A stretch of DNA of 64,000 nucleotides. Source: Darksidea phi. Lineage: Eukaryota; Ascomycota; Dothideomycetes; Pleosporales; Lentitheciaceae. Position 1 is the stretch's first letter. The number at the start of each line of letters is the position of its first letter. The stretch covers positions 62,001 to 126,000 of the forward strand of contig JASJFT010000075.1 in assembly GCA_030770425.1 (NCBI GenBank), read 5' to 3'. The notes beneath the pieces are model-generated. The model was not told the origin of the DNA. It saw only the letters and a program-made list of their open reading frames with translations, and did not search any database. Made by a program: the position numbers and the translations under genes. Below are positions 43,131-53,735 of the stretch, piece by piece.

Positions 43131-43763
43131 AGTGTATTGTTTTTTTCTTTCCGCGAAAGAGGCCAAAAAACCAAAAAATAATGATTGCACCAACACGGAC
43201 ACTCCTTTCCCTTATATCCGCCATGTAACAAGGAATAGGATGAGGTCATACAGGGGTCAAGCTGCGAGCAATCAGCACGAGGAACCGCACGCCGGCTCAA
43301 CTAAGCGCCGACCTCCGTCCGGTTGGAGCAGAAATGGGGTAATCGCGTATCGTATGACGAATGCGCTACCTTCGTACAACGAAGCCTCAGCGTCTACCTG
43401 GCAGGTTGATGAGGGCATAGTAACGGCGTGAAACCCTTTGAGCGCGCGTGCTTGCGCCATAGGGTACTATGCGTACGTGAGATGCATGTAGAGTAGATAT
43501 CTAAGGTCAAGGGATTGCACGCGTCCCGAATGTTGACTGCAACACCTCCACGCCTCGCGCACCCGTAACTCCGGCTCACCTCCGCCCTCTTATAAACAAT
43601 CCTGAGTCACCCCCTCGCCGCTTTGCACACTCCACCTCGCGTCAGTAAACACAGCTACATGTGCGCCGAAGCGCGCCATCCCCAACAATGCCGGGAAGCT
43701 CTCCGGCAGGCTCAACCGCCTTCTTCGCACTCACACGACAGTGCACAGCTCTCCACGACATCC
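43131..43763. other. Intergenic, GMC 2 promoter
   Basis: About 630 bp; nothing beyond the promoter of GMC 2 is expected or seen. Confidence 0.5.
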
Positions 43764-45126
43764 CTATGGAAATGTCCCGAGCCCTTCAACTTTGTCTGTC
43801 TGGTCAAAGTCATACGCGTTCCCATACGGCCGGTTCAAGTAATTCTTTGCTATGTCTTCGCTCTTAACAAACGTGGCCGCAACCTGCAGACCAGTCTTCT
43901 CCAACGTCAGTTTCTCCTTGAGTTCTTCGGCGAATTCAACAGTCATTCGGTTGCGATACCATGGCGCAAAGTGTACTACATTGTGTTAGACCAACAAAGT
44001 CTTGTCAGCGATTGGAAAGACCGACATACTGAAAGCAAGCATGACTCTCGGCCGGTCGCTCAAATTAGGCTTCCCGCCGTGCCATAGCCTCAAGTCTCGG
44101 ACAATGCTGCCCAAGTTAACGGTGCTATCAGCATATGTGTCGCGCGTGTCAAGCAGATCGGCTTTTACGGTAAAGTGGGAGATTAAGAGTAGACGGGGAG
44201 AGAGCTTACTGCACGCAAGTCAGTACAAGACTACCCGTAACTGTACGGCCTACTTGCCATGCTACCTTTTTTTACTAGTGGTTGGCACGGTCCTCGGGCA
44301 TCTTTCTGCTTCTTGAGCAGGTCTTTCTTGATCCTTCCACTTGCTCGGTCACCATGCTCGCCTTCTTGGTCAGCAAGCGTGGTGTTGGTGTGCGTGCCCA
44401 GCCAAACTTCGGTAGAGCCATTTTGGGCGTCCATGGTAACAAGTGGGACATTGACAACGAGCGCAAACGGAATTCGCGGGTGATCAAAGTCGGCATCATT
44501 GTGCGTAGGCTGCGATGCCGGTGGTGCATCTGCCGTGGGCGGAAGAGCCGTGTTTCCTGAGATGAAACGGAGCGATGGCTTGGGACCCAGCGTGGTTGAA
44601 GTCACCTGGGTTACGATTGGATCTGTCTATTGTCAGTGATTGGAGTTGTACTACTAGTCAGATTACAATCGCGTTTAGCAGTAGGAGGCCTGGACAGCCT
44701 CCAGGTACGGAGAACATTACATGACTGTGATAAGGCCCAAGTATAGATGCAGGTGCCGGTTTGCAGAACGATAGGAGCAGAACGTTATCTGGCAAGGCAA
44801 AAGATGAAGGGTGATCAGACGGGCGGTCACTCACTGACAAATACTTCCTCAAAGAAGTACTCCTCTGTCAGGAGCGGATCTTGTTGGATGTTGCCTTTGT
44901 GATAATTGAACGGACTGTCCTTCCTACTCTGAAGAGCATATGCATCCTCGACCATTTTCTTGTTCAACTTGTCAAGAATCTCATGCGGAACCATGTCCTC
45001 AAGCACCACGAGTCCATCGCGGTGGAGGGCTCGCGTGGCGATTTCGAGATTCTTCTGACTAAGAGCACCATTCTTGACCTCGGACGAAGAGGGTTGGATG
45101 GAAATGGGTGTGGACGGAAGGGACAT
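43764..45126 (-). CDS. PhyH-family Fe(II)/2-oxoglutarate dioxygenase
   Basis: A phytanoyl-CoA-hydroxylase-like non-haem iron oxygenase, a plausible second hydroxylating enzyme of the pathway. Best model: exons 45126-44835, 44622-44254, 44161-44030 and 43975-43764, 334 residues. The iron ligands are the HxD of QPTHNDADFDHP and the distal His of VRDLRLWHGG; the 2-oxoglutarate Arg is in DRPRVMLAF. N-terminal ATRALHRDGLVVLEDMVP and C-terminal IHFAPWYRNRM fit fungal members. Intron 1 is long (212 nt). The acceptor of exon 3 is uncertain: the frame-keeping AAAAG at 44162 adds about 17 residues before SIVRDLRLW that I do not expect from the family. ATG 45189 is an alternative start. Confidence 0.83.
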
Positions 45127-46143
45127 GGTGGAAGTGTGACTCGTGAGGGGAAGTGACGTAGTCGTTTGAAAGCGGAGAGATCGAGGCACTCTGGACGATA
45201 TGGTCTGAGGGACGATAAGCGAATCTGTTTGACAGTTTGATATATGCTAAGGTTTGGTCTTGATTTTATATACTGAATCCGCTTTGAGATGTGTAAATGT
45301 TCTAAAGCGTGGAGCGGTTAGGTTTGCAAGAAGGGTTAGTGGGAAGCTAGATAGAAAAGAGAAGTGCAACCGCTACATTGCCTCGGTCGACCTTGAGATC
45401 TTTTCATCGCGTCAGCCTGTCGATTTCGTTTGCGAGATAGCGCGTTGGGGAGAGGGAAAACGGAATGGTGACCATGAATGTCAGAGGCCAGCGGTAATTC
45501 AGCGCTTTCTTTGGCTGCGAGTTGCGGATTTACTCAACATGATTGGAATCCGTCTCACGCTTCCATGCTTCTCCGGGTCCTTCATCGCGATGGCACACCT
45601 GGACTCAGGAGACCACGTGCCGATTGATTATAATAATTCCTTACTCTCTCTGTGCTTATTTTGACAAGCGGATACTTCCGTGGGCGTTGCTGGTTAACAA
45701 TTTGCATTTAACCCGATAAGAATGCAGAGTACCTATGACATCATATATCTCTCTCCCACGGGTGACAAAGCGCCACTAACACAACCTCCCTCATAACCAT
45801 CCACACAGCAGGGACCGCGACAACTTCCAAGACACGGCAGCGACATGCCAAGGGACAAAATATGCATCCCCAGCCAAAAATGGCGGCGTGGTACTCTGTG
45901 CTGCGCCGTGCACGCTTAGTGAGCCATCGGTTCTGCAGCTTCGCAGCGCGTCAGCATACACCGCTCCCGCGGTATTCCTCAGCGCGACGTTCGGGACCCT
46001 GTTCATGCTGCAGTTCTGCACAATGACTCCCTGCTATCTGAAGTTGTAGTGCGGTACTTCTTGATGGGACTGGCGCACGTGTTTCTATTCATCGATGCTT
46101 CCCTCATAACATCGTTCGTTTTACAGCTCGGTTGAGCCTGACC
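45127..46143. promoter_or_regulatory. Divergent intergenic region inside the cluster
   Basis: About 1 kb between the dioxygenase and the second rhodopsin-domain gene, transcribed outward from it. No gene is supported. Confidence 0.5.
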
Positions 46144-47558
46144 ATGTTCCCCAGCTACGGGCGTCCGGAACGCGATGGCATCTTCATCGATGTTTTCGAC
46201 GAACAGCTAGCGAAGGTCGGCTACTCGGATATGACTTACCAGTATAGGGTCTCGTTGGCGGTGGAGATACCGCTTATCTTTCTGGCGGTTACCGCTGTTT
46301 CCTTGAGAGTGTTTTCCAGGATAGGAATCAAGAAGAAGTTGGCAACCGATGATATTCTGATTATTGTCGGCACGGTACGTTTGGTTAAATGTTATGTGTT
46401 TCGGACTAGAGACGGGCTAATGCTAGTAGTGCTGTGCGTTGGGGAGAACGGTCATTTCATGCATTAGCTCAGGCGATGTGAATGGCTTTGATAGAGATGG
46501 GTACGTCAGAATTCTTTCACGTCGCAACGTAGCAAGGTAGGCATTTACTAACCAAAAGGGCGCGTTTAGACCAGCAACACCAGCTCAGCTCCCGTACTAC
46601 CAAGTAAGGATCCATAGCTATTCAGATTATTCATTCATCTAACGCCTACTAGCACATTTTCGAGCGCCGCATCGCCTACATCTCCTCTGTGATCTTCACC
46701 CGCCTAAGCATTCTAGCATACTACCTCAGAATTTTCCCGCCCCAAATAACCACTCTTCGGCACCTGACCATTGCCCTCATCATTCTCGCACTCGCTCAGT
46801 CCATTGAGATTATTACTGTCCTCGCTGTTTCCTGCCGTGGCATCTCTAAGCTTTGGACAAAAGACTGGGTCTCCTTCTCCGGTTCCCAGTGCTTCAGCTC
46901 ATCGCGGTACTCCTACTCCGCGGCCATCGGTGACACTGTGGTCGACAGCCTCATCTTCACGCTCCCAATCCCATATGTTTGGCGCCTTTCTAAGCTCCGG
47001 ATCCGGCAACGTCTAGGCCTGGTAGTAGTGTTTGGCTTGGGCTTCGTAGTCTGTGTTGTGGCTCTTTTACAAATCCCATTTATTCGCCACCGTGAAAAGA
47101 AGTCTAGCTACTTCGGCGGCACAATCAATCTCCTCATTGCCATCCAGATATCACTCGCCATTGTTGCAGCATCCCTGCCCGACCTCCGCGCTCTCATCGC
47201 ACGAAGTTTCCCCAAGTTCTCATCTCTACACCATCGAAGTCTCGTCACGGCGGCTGCGGACACTCTCCAAAGGGCCGCGAGCGGGGGTGGAAGTCGGGAT
47301 GTGGAGCATGGGAGGGCGCAATGGGCCGGTGGTCGTGGTGTTAACAGTAGCGGAGATGCGAGCGGAGCAACATCGAGTGGGGAGATGCAAGAAAATAAGA
47401 GAAGAGGTACGACTGAGGCTGCAAGAAAATACAAGATGCCAGATTGGTTAAGAGGTAGTTTGCCAGCTAGCTTGATGGGTACTCAGGTCACCCATACAGA
47501 GATTACAAGGACATTGAGTAGGGAGGATGTAGGGCTACCCGCACGAGCGCCTGAATAA
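46144..47558 (+). CDS. Rhodopsin-domain seven-transmembrane protein 2
   Basis: A second member of the fungal rhodopsin-like 7TM family. Exons 46144-46374, 46430-46500, 46570-46603 and 46653-47558 give 413 residues with canonical splice sites. The first ATG in frame is 46144 (MFPSYGRPERDG). Helices visible: VEIPLIFLAVTAVSLRVFSR, the TDDILIIVG motif, IFTRLSILAYYLRIF, ALIILALAQSIEIITVLAVS, a LIFTLPIPYVWRLSKLRIRQ block and LLIAIQISLAIVAASLPDLR. The long Gly/Ser/Arg-rich tail follows. It differs clearly from the other 7TM gene at 32387-33712, so the two are not a recent tandem duplicate. Role in the cluster, if any, is unknown. Confidence 0.85.
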
Positions 47559-48853
47559 AGACCAATCGATTACGCGTGCTTGCAGTCGCACGACAACCAC
47601 GACAATACTAGCCAAGAAGTCCATCGAGCTCGTATTCGTATGGCCCCTAGGACGAACTCCGCAATGTTCGACATGCGTTCTCCGCACCAAGGCTACCAAT
47701 CTTGGATCTCCTGCAAAGCGCTTTGCGCTCTTCTGCGACTTCTGAAACACGATAGACGTTGAAGGGTATTACGCTCTGAAGGCTGTTAGGACCCCTAAAC
47801 CACGGAACGCCAAAGATGCAGCATTCCCGTCCCAAAGCGATTAACAAAAGAGAGGCGGCTTTCGACTAATTGTATACAAATTTTAGCTACTACTATAAGT
47901 GTAATGCTACTAAGTACTAGCTGGTCGTGCAGGTTAGGGGTGTCAAAGGGAGAGGGGCTATCTCATGGAGAAAGAGGAAGGACCTTGTAAGCATCGCAAG
48001 GATCATGAGGGGTAGCCGGCGGGAGGAAGATGCTGTTTTTAGAGGATAGGACCTATTCCTTTGCTGTGTTGCCAATAATGTGTTACTAGTCCATTTTTTG
48101 CCGCGAGATGAAAACTTTATTGATCATATGATCAGCCTAGGACTGCTTCTTAGTTGACAGAGCGTACCAATGAGGCGTCACGATTGCTAGCAAGGTCTCA
48201 CTAGTGCTCGCGCATGACTCGCCGACATGGACACAAAAGACCGATGCTGATGTTTTTGTGTTCTCCCAGACCTTGGGTGTGGGTGTTTGCGTCAGCAAGG
48301 TGGTGGCTGCTTAGTAAAGAATAGGGAAGGTATCAGCAGCCTAGCGTCGTCCATCCCAAAGAATGTGTTTAGTGCGGATTGATGCTAGACCGTTTGCGCG
48401 CAATTTGTATTACCTCTCGAACCATTCGATGTTGCAATGGCACAATGGGGTTCCGGAATCGCCGCATCTCCCCGTGTCGGACCCCGTGCCATACTGTGCC
48501 TCTCGCTACCGCCACAGGACGCGATGGCTCCTTACCGATCGCTCGCTGGTTGCGTGTTTACCCCGCTCGAAACAGCTAATTACGATCTTCCTTTTTCAAG
48601 GTGCGCTCGGTCAGACCAGTAATGCACTCTGCTATGTTGGCTTAGTGATAATTAAACTCGTGGTTGATAAGGAGATTAGGGGCTACGCTTGTGATACTAC
48701 GCTTGCGAGACCAAGGTTCCTGAGAGATTGGCGCTGACGCGCGGAGTCGGAGTAAAATGTTGGCATCAGGGCTGCCATTTACCCGATAGTTAGTACTTAT
48801 ATCTGCCGACAGAATCCTTAAAGCATTTGTTAGTATATTGCTTGTGGTCGACC
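47559..48853. other. Gene-poor stretch inside the cluster
   Basis: About 1.3 kb, moderately AT-rich around 47870-48150. No gene is recognised; the right end carries the promoter of GMC 3. Confidence 0.5.
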
Positions 48854-50714
48854 ATGGCAGAAACATACGACTTCATAATCGTCGGAGGCAAGCCCGCTCA
48901 CGCACGGTTCGAACAGCAAGTGCTGACATTCATCCAGGGGGAACAGCAGGATGTCTCCTCGCGCGCCGCCTCTCCGACACTGCAGCCCGACCCTCAGTCC
49001 TCCTCGTCGAAGCCGGCTCAAACCCAGAAGGTGATGAACTCCGTCCACCCTTCCTCCGCTACTCAGCGCATGCTCTCCGTCCAGATCTCGACTACGCCTA
49101 CGAGACCACGCCGCAGAAAGCACTAAACGACCGTGTGATTTCGTATAACCGTGGGAAAGGTCTAGGTGGCAGCACTGTGCTCAACTTCCAAGTGTATCTG
49201 TATGGATCTGGCGAGGACTACAACAAGTGGGCGGAGCTGGTAGGCGATGAAGACTGGAAATGGGAGAATACGAAGAAGTCGTTCAAGAAGATTGAAAACT
49301 TTGAGTTTGCGGGAGCGAAGGACTATCCGACTCTTGCGAAGCCGGATCCGGAGGAGCATGGGACGGATGGTTTGGTAAAGGTGTGTTTACCGCCGAAGCT
49401 CGAAAAGGGGATATTGCCCGCTATGGAAGCTGCTGTGAGGAGTGGGGAGAAGATCAATCTGGATTTCAATAGCGGGAATCCGATAGGGGTTGGCATCCTT
49501 CCCATGTCAACGTCCTCAAAGGATGGGAGAACAACGAGTGCGACGGCGCATTTGGTGGATGCACCGCGGAACTTGCTGATCTGGACAAATGCAGTGGTGC
49601 AGAGACTGAAGTTTGAGGGAAACAGAGTCGTTGGGATCGAGACGGCTGATGGACGGAAAGGTGGGTAGGGATCGCATCGGATTGATACTCCACTGACACA
49701 GTCAGCAACATCTGGCAAAGAAGTCATCATCTGCGGCGGCGCAATCGACACGCCCCGTCTCCTCCTCCTGAACGGCATTGGCCCCGCCAAAGAACTTGAA
49801 GCACTCGACATTCCTGTCGTTAAAGATCTTCCTGGCGTCGGAAAACATCTCCAAGACCATGTAATGTCTTTTCTCATGGTAGAAGTAGACGGCAGCCACA
49901 ACGACCGCTACGCCCTCGAGAGCAACGAAGAAATGATAGCAGAAGCGCGTGCCCTCTACAAGAAGGATCGGTCCGGCGCCTTTGCTCTGCACCATGGCGC
50001 ACTTTGGGGAGGTTTCTTGAAGTTGCCAGACTTGACATCGTACCCAGAGTTCCAGGCTCTTGACAAAAAGACGCAAGAGTTCCTGCCCAGGGACACGGTA
50101 CCTACCTACGAACTTATCGGAAACTGCATGCTCTTGCCCGGCTTGGAAATACAGAAAGGGAATAGCTATATTTCAGCAGTAACCTTTTTGATGAATGCGC
50201 AGTCCCAAGGCTCTGTTACGCTACGGTCCAGCAATCCAGACGATCGGCCGGTCATCGATGTAGCCTACCTTTCGCACCCGTACGACCGACGTGTGCATCG
50301 AGAGAGTATCCGCCAGACCTGGATCAAGGTCTTTGAAGATCCCGAGATAAAAAAAGACATCAAGAAGAAGCTGCTTGGACCGGAGAGTCTGTCGGATGAG
50401 CACATTGATGCGTACATGAAGGATGTGGCGGGTACGGTGTGGCATGCGAATGGGACTGTTAAGATGGGGAAGAAGGAGGATCCGGGGGCTTGTGTGGATG
50501 CGAGCTTTAGAGTTTATGGCATTGAGGGTTTGAGGGTGGCGGATTTGAGTGTCTGTCCGTTGACGACGAAGTAAGTATTTGTGCCCCGGCCTTGGGGACG
50601 GAGAGTCGATGTGGCAGTGCTAATCTATGTGCTAGTAATCATACGCAGGCGACAGCTTACCTAGTGGGGCAGAAGGCGGCGGATAAGTTGATTGCGGAGT
50701 ATGGGCTTGCGTAA
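48854..50714 (+). CDS. GMC oxidoreductase 3 with a GC-AG first intron
   Basis: Exons 48854-48887, 48938-49660, 49706-50570 and 50636-50714 encode 566 residues of an intracellular GMC flavoenzyme (no signal peptide). The first exon is only 34 nt (MAETYDFIIVG). Its 50-nt intron begins GGAG/GCAAGC and ends ATCCAG; this GC-AG junction exactly restores the invariant FAD motif VGGGTAG followed by CLLARRLSD, and no GT donor is available. Further landmarks: NRGKGLGGSTVLNFQVYLYG, ICGGAIDTPRLLLLNGIGPA, catalytic TVWHANGTVKMG and last-exon NHTQATAYLVGQKAADKLI. The end of the cluster is placed here because the next gene is a housekeeping exonuclease. Confidence 0.92.
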
Positions 50715-51126
50715 TTAGATGGAATGTGGATAGCTATAACAAGTTAGTGCGCCAATACAGTCGGAGTCAAGCAACTTTTGAAACGTGGCTGTACCTGATA
50801 ACTCTTTCATCCACGGATGTCACTTCAGAGAATATGCTGTTTCGTGCAGCGTAATCGGGTAATACTCAAAATACTGTGTGATGAATTGAGTCAATTCAAA
50901 AACGCACTACTGCAGATTCCACATCGGAAAGTATGTATACACCGTCCTAGCCGGATTCTACACGGCAGTCTCAACATCTAATTAAATCATCTCCTAAATC
51001 AAAAAACTTTTTAGGTAGTATTACCTGTTGAAGGCTATCAGGAGGTGTAATACTTGGAATACTTGGAAGAGCGGCGCATGCTTCGTACTATATGTTCCAC
51101 AAGGTAGCAAGCTTCATCTCACGACA
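50715..51126. other. Intergenic at the right cluster border, with a repeat copy
   Basis: About 410 bp separating the cluster from conserved core genes. Contains the partial R1 copy at 51015-51050. Confidence 0.5.
51015..51050 (+). repeat. Partial dispersed repeat R1 copy
   Basis: GTAGTATTACCTGTTGAAGG followed by CTATCAGGAGGTGTAATA. Core block conserved, right part lost. Confidence 0.6.
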
Positions 51127-53019
51127 TCAGTCTGACCAGGGGTCATAACCTGTATCAGGATGCGGCCATCCGCAGCCTTCCGCAATGTCCTCCCATCGAA
51201 TAATTTCGTCACCGTCGTCGTCGTCGGCGCTGTCGGTGTAATAAGCCAGCTTGAGAGACGAAGAAGGTTTTGCTTTCCGTTTGTTTTTTCTCTTGTCTGC
51301 CTGCGCTTGCTTCTTTCTGAAGTCTTCCTCTCTCTGCTTTGTAGCCCATGTTTGCAGTTCATGCGGATGGCTGATACACCACAGCACTACTTCCCGAGCG
51401 GCAAAAGCATCTTCAACCGAGTCGTGCCCTCTTACCTTGTCATTTTGGATTTCAATACCCAAAAGCTGATCGCACAGGGTTTTCAGTCCCCATTGCCGTT
51501 TCACGCCAGGGCCTACGGCGTCTTTCGCTAGGATTGCCGAATCCACGACGTTCCAGTGTTGCATTCTGAGCGCGTCCAGGTCGTGATACAACGCTTGGCC
51601 GATGAGGATGGTGGAGCTATCTATGTGCTTCCAGAGCTCGGTGCGCGCTTCTGGCCAGCCCTTCAGTGCGCGTTTCTCGCTCACGGCAGCGGCCATGGCT
51701 TTCTTTGTGATACCGCTGACTTTTGTACGCCAATCTATGACCCGTTGAGTTGGCTGCACCAACGTGTCAATAAGGACTTCATTTGTGAGACAATCGATGG
51801 CCGAAATTCGTGCTACCTCGGATTCGTTGTTGCACACGCCTACCATCTCGCAGTCTATTGCGACCGCACCGCGCTTCGGTACTGCAAGGTTATGTGCCGG
51901 AGACGGCAAGGGTATAAGCGATAGCGGTACCTCTTTTCCAGGAATTTTGGGGTAACCGGGCCCTGACGTGTACTTGTTGCTGGCAAGGGTCGTATGCGAG
52001 TGGCAACGGGCGGTGAGGGCAGCGAATGTCACAGCTCGTTCGAATTCGGGGATGACCGTCCATCTTGATCTCGGCTGCGTTACAAGAACCTTCTCGTTTG
52101 ATTCCAAACTGCCACGCAGCCCTGATAGATTCTGGTTTATAAGAGCCTTTCTGTGAGACACAGCCTGCTTATGTGGGGGTTGTGACAAATTGATGGGCTC
52201 CTCAAGAGATGGACGTGCAGGCCAGACGCTGCACGATGAAGATCTGAAGTGCGGTGCAACAGACTCCCAACTTGTAAAAACGAACCCACAAGACTTGCAG
52301 CTGCCCATGTGCGCGGAGCTTTGTGCTTGTTGCTGAAATGGTAACAGAAGCGTAAACTCGAGATCGTCGTTATGATCCACTGTAAGTGGAGAAACCAAAG
52401 ACTCTCCACCATTGCGAGGGGTACCGATGAGATAGCAGTTCTTGATGTCGTATAGCGCGTAGGATCCGGAAAGCGAAACGTTTCGCGTGAATTGTGATAT
52501 CTCACCCGGAGGCAACGCAACACTTGGTGCATCTACACGTAATCCAGTGTGCAATCTGGATTGCACAGCCTGCTTGCGCGCATTGGATTCAAGAGGGATT
52601 TCTCGGGGTAGTGGTACAGGATGGATCGTAGATGCTCTAGTAGGTTCCAACGATCCTCTCTTGACGTCTTTGGAATTATTACCCACTACAACTGGGGCCA
52701 TAAAGTCGATGGCCTCAGGATCGAAAGTCCCAGGGTGACGTGGCTTATCATTTCTCACGGGAATAGCCGTATTGAGCTTCTGAGTAGAGCTCCGTATTGG
52801 AATTGGGCGTGCATCCCTGTGAACCGCCGAACTTAGATGTTGTTCGCGGGCCTGTTGACTCGTGAATGTTTTCCTGCACCCTGCGAATGTGCAAGGTATC
52901 GAGTGCCCAGAGGAGCGGCAATGCTCCGCCAAGGCGCCGGCGCTAAGAAATGACTCGGCGCATCCAACACAAGGACGTGTCACCGTTGAAGAAAGTTCGG
53001 GGAGCTTTTTAGGCGGCAT
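51127..53019 (-). CDS. DEDDh 3'-5' RNA exonuclease (REX4/ISG20-like) with C2H2 fingers
   Basis: A 630-residue single-exon nuclease. Two C2H2-like fingers open the protein (CVGCAESFLSAGALAEHC and CTFAGCRKTFTSQQAREQH), with a third CxxC-type site near residue 240 (CKSCGFVFTSW). The exonuclease domain lies at about residues 385-560: ExoI AIDCEMVG, ExoII ALYHDLDALR and ExoIII RGHDSVEDAFAAREV, giving the full DEDDh set. The C-terminus is Lys-rich then acidic. Members of this family trim rRNA or other stable RNAs in the nucleus. It marks the conserved flank to the right of the terpene cluster. Confidence 0.9.
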   Translation of the reverse strand: MPPKKLPELSSTVTRPCVGCAESFLSAGALAEHCRSSGHSIPCTFAGCRKTFTSQQAREQHLSSAVHRDARPIPIRSSTQKLNTAIPVRNDKPRHPGTFDPEAIDFMAPVVVGNNSKDVKRGSLEPTRASTIHPVPLPREIPLESNARKQAVQSRLHTGLRVDAPSVALPPGEISQFTRNVSLSGSYALYDIKNCYLIGTPRNGGESLVSPLTVDHNDDLEFTLLLPFQQQAQSSAHMGSCKSCGFVFTSWESVAPHFRSSSCSVWPARPSLEEPINLSQPPHKQAVSHRKALINQNLSGLRGSLESNEKVLVTQPRSRWTVIPEFERAVTFAALTARCHSHTTLASNKYTSGPGYPKIPGKEVPLSLIPLPSPAHNLAVPKRGAVAIDCEMVGVCNNESEVARISAIDCLTNEVLIDTLVQPTQRVIDWRTKVSGITKKAMAAAVSEKRALKGWPEARTELWKHIDSSTILIGQALYHDLDALRMQHWNVVDSAILAKDAVGPGVKRQWGLKTLCDQLLGIEIQNDKVRGHDSVEDAFAAREVVLWCISHPHELQTWATKQREEDFRKKQAQADKRKNKRKAKPSSSLKLAYYTDSADDDDGDEIIRWEDIAEGCGWPHPDTGYDPWSD

Positions 53020-53735
53020 CGGGGTGAATTTTGTTGGTATTCAGAAGAGCGGAGGAGCGATTTCTTGCGTGTGGTGATCTGGGGCGATGAATGACCCCCA
53101 CAACTGTGCCGCACAGGTGGCGGGGGTATCCGCTCTGACATACGTGTACGGCCGCACAGGCATATACCGCACTCACCGTGACCTCTCAGTGCTTGCCACG
53201 TTGGTTTTTTGCCAGAGATGTAAAGTTTAAATCCACGGATTATGCCGTCCGAACAGCGGGATGGGCCGTAGTGGCCGTAGTAGTACGCTACCAACTAGTG
53301 ATAGACTCCGAATTCAGCCACAGAAGTTTGTGTACACTAGCCCCCTATATTGAAAATCCGTATAGTAAAACCCCCTGTTCAGAGCTACGTTGTTCCGCTA
53401 CGTACTACCTATCCTGATAGTCTTCAATACTGTTACTGAGCTCTGAAAGTGGGAATTTGAAGGGTTGAAACATGGCTGTATGATCAAAGCCTATGTACAG
53501 AGAGAGGTCCAATCACCCATTTGCTGACTCTAAGCATTGAGAGTGGCATGTAAGACTCCTCGCTACAGTGTATACGCCTCGTCACACGCATTCTTAATCA
53601 GAGTCAGCTCTCGGGTCAGACTCTGCATCATAATATGAAGAGTCAAAGGGGAGTATCAAAAGCTCACTTTGCGGGCATCTCCCAAAAAGTCTATGTACAC
53701 TGTGCTAGCTGACGACACTCTCTAACTCTATACTC
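53020..53735. promoter_or_regulatory. Divergent intergenic region with the best-preserved R1 repeat
   Basis: About 715 bp between two opposite starts, including the R1 repeat at 53332-53436. The promoters of the exonuclease and SRR1-like genes lie on either side of it. Confidence 0.5.
53332..53436 (-). repeat. Dispersed repeat R1, most complete copy
   Basis: Read on the minus strand: TATTGAAGACTATCAGGATA, GGTAGTACGTAGCGGAACAA, CGTAGCTCTGAACAGG, then ATATAGGGGGCTAGTGTACA. It matches 1996-2090 nearly base for base except for an extra segment of about 15 bp in the middle. Confidence 0.78.

Noticed and set aside
45254..45664. 136-codon plus-strand frame between the dioxygenase and 7TM genes
   Set aside because: It does not resemble any family and sits where the two divergent promoters must be.
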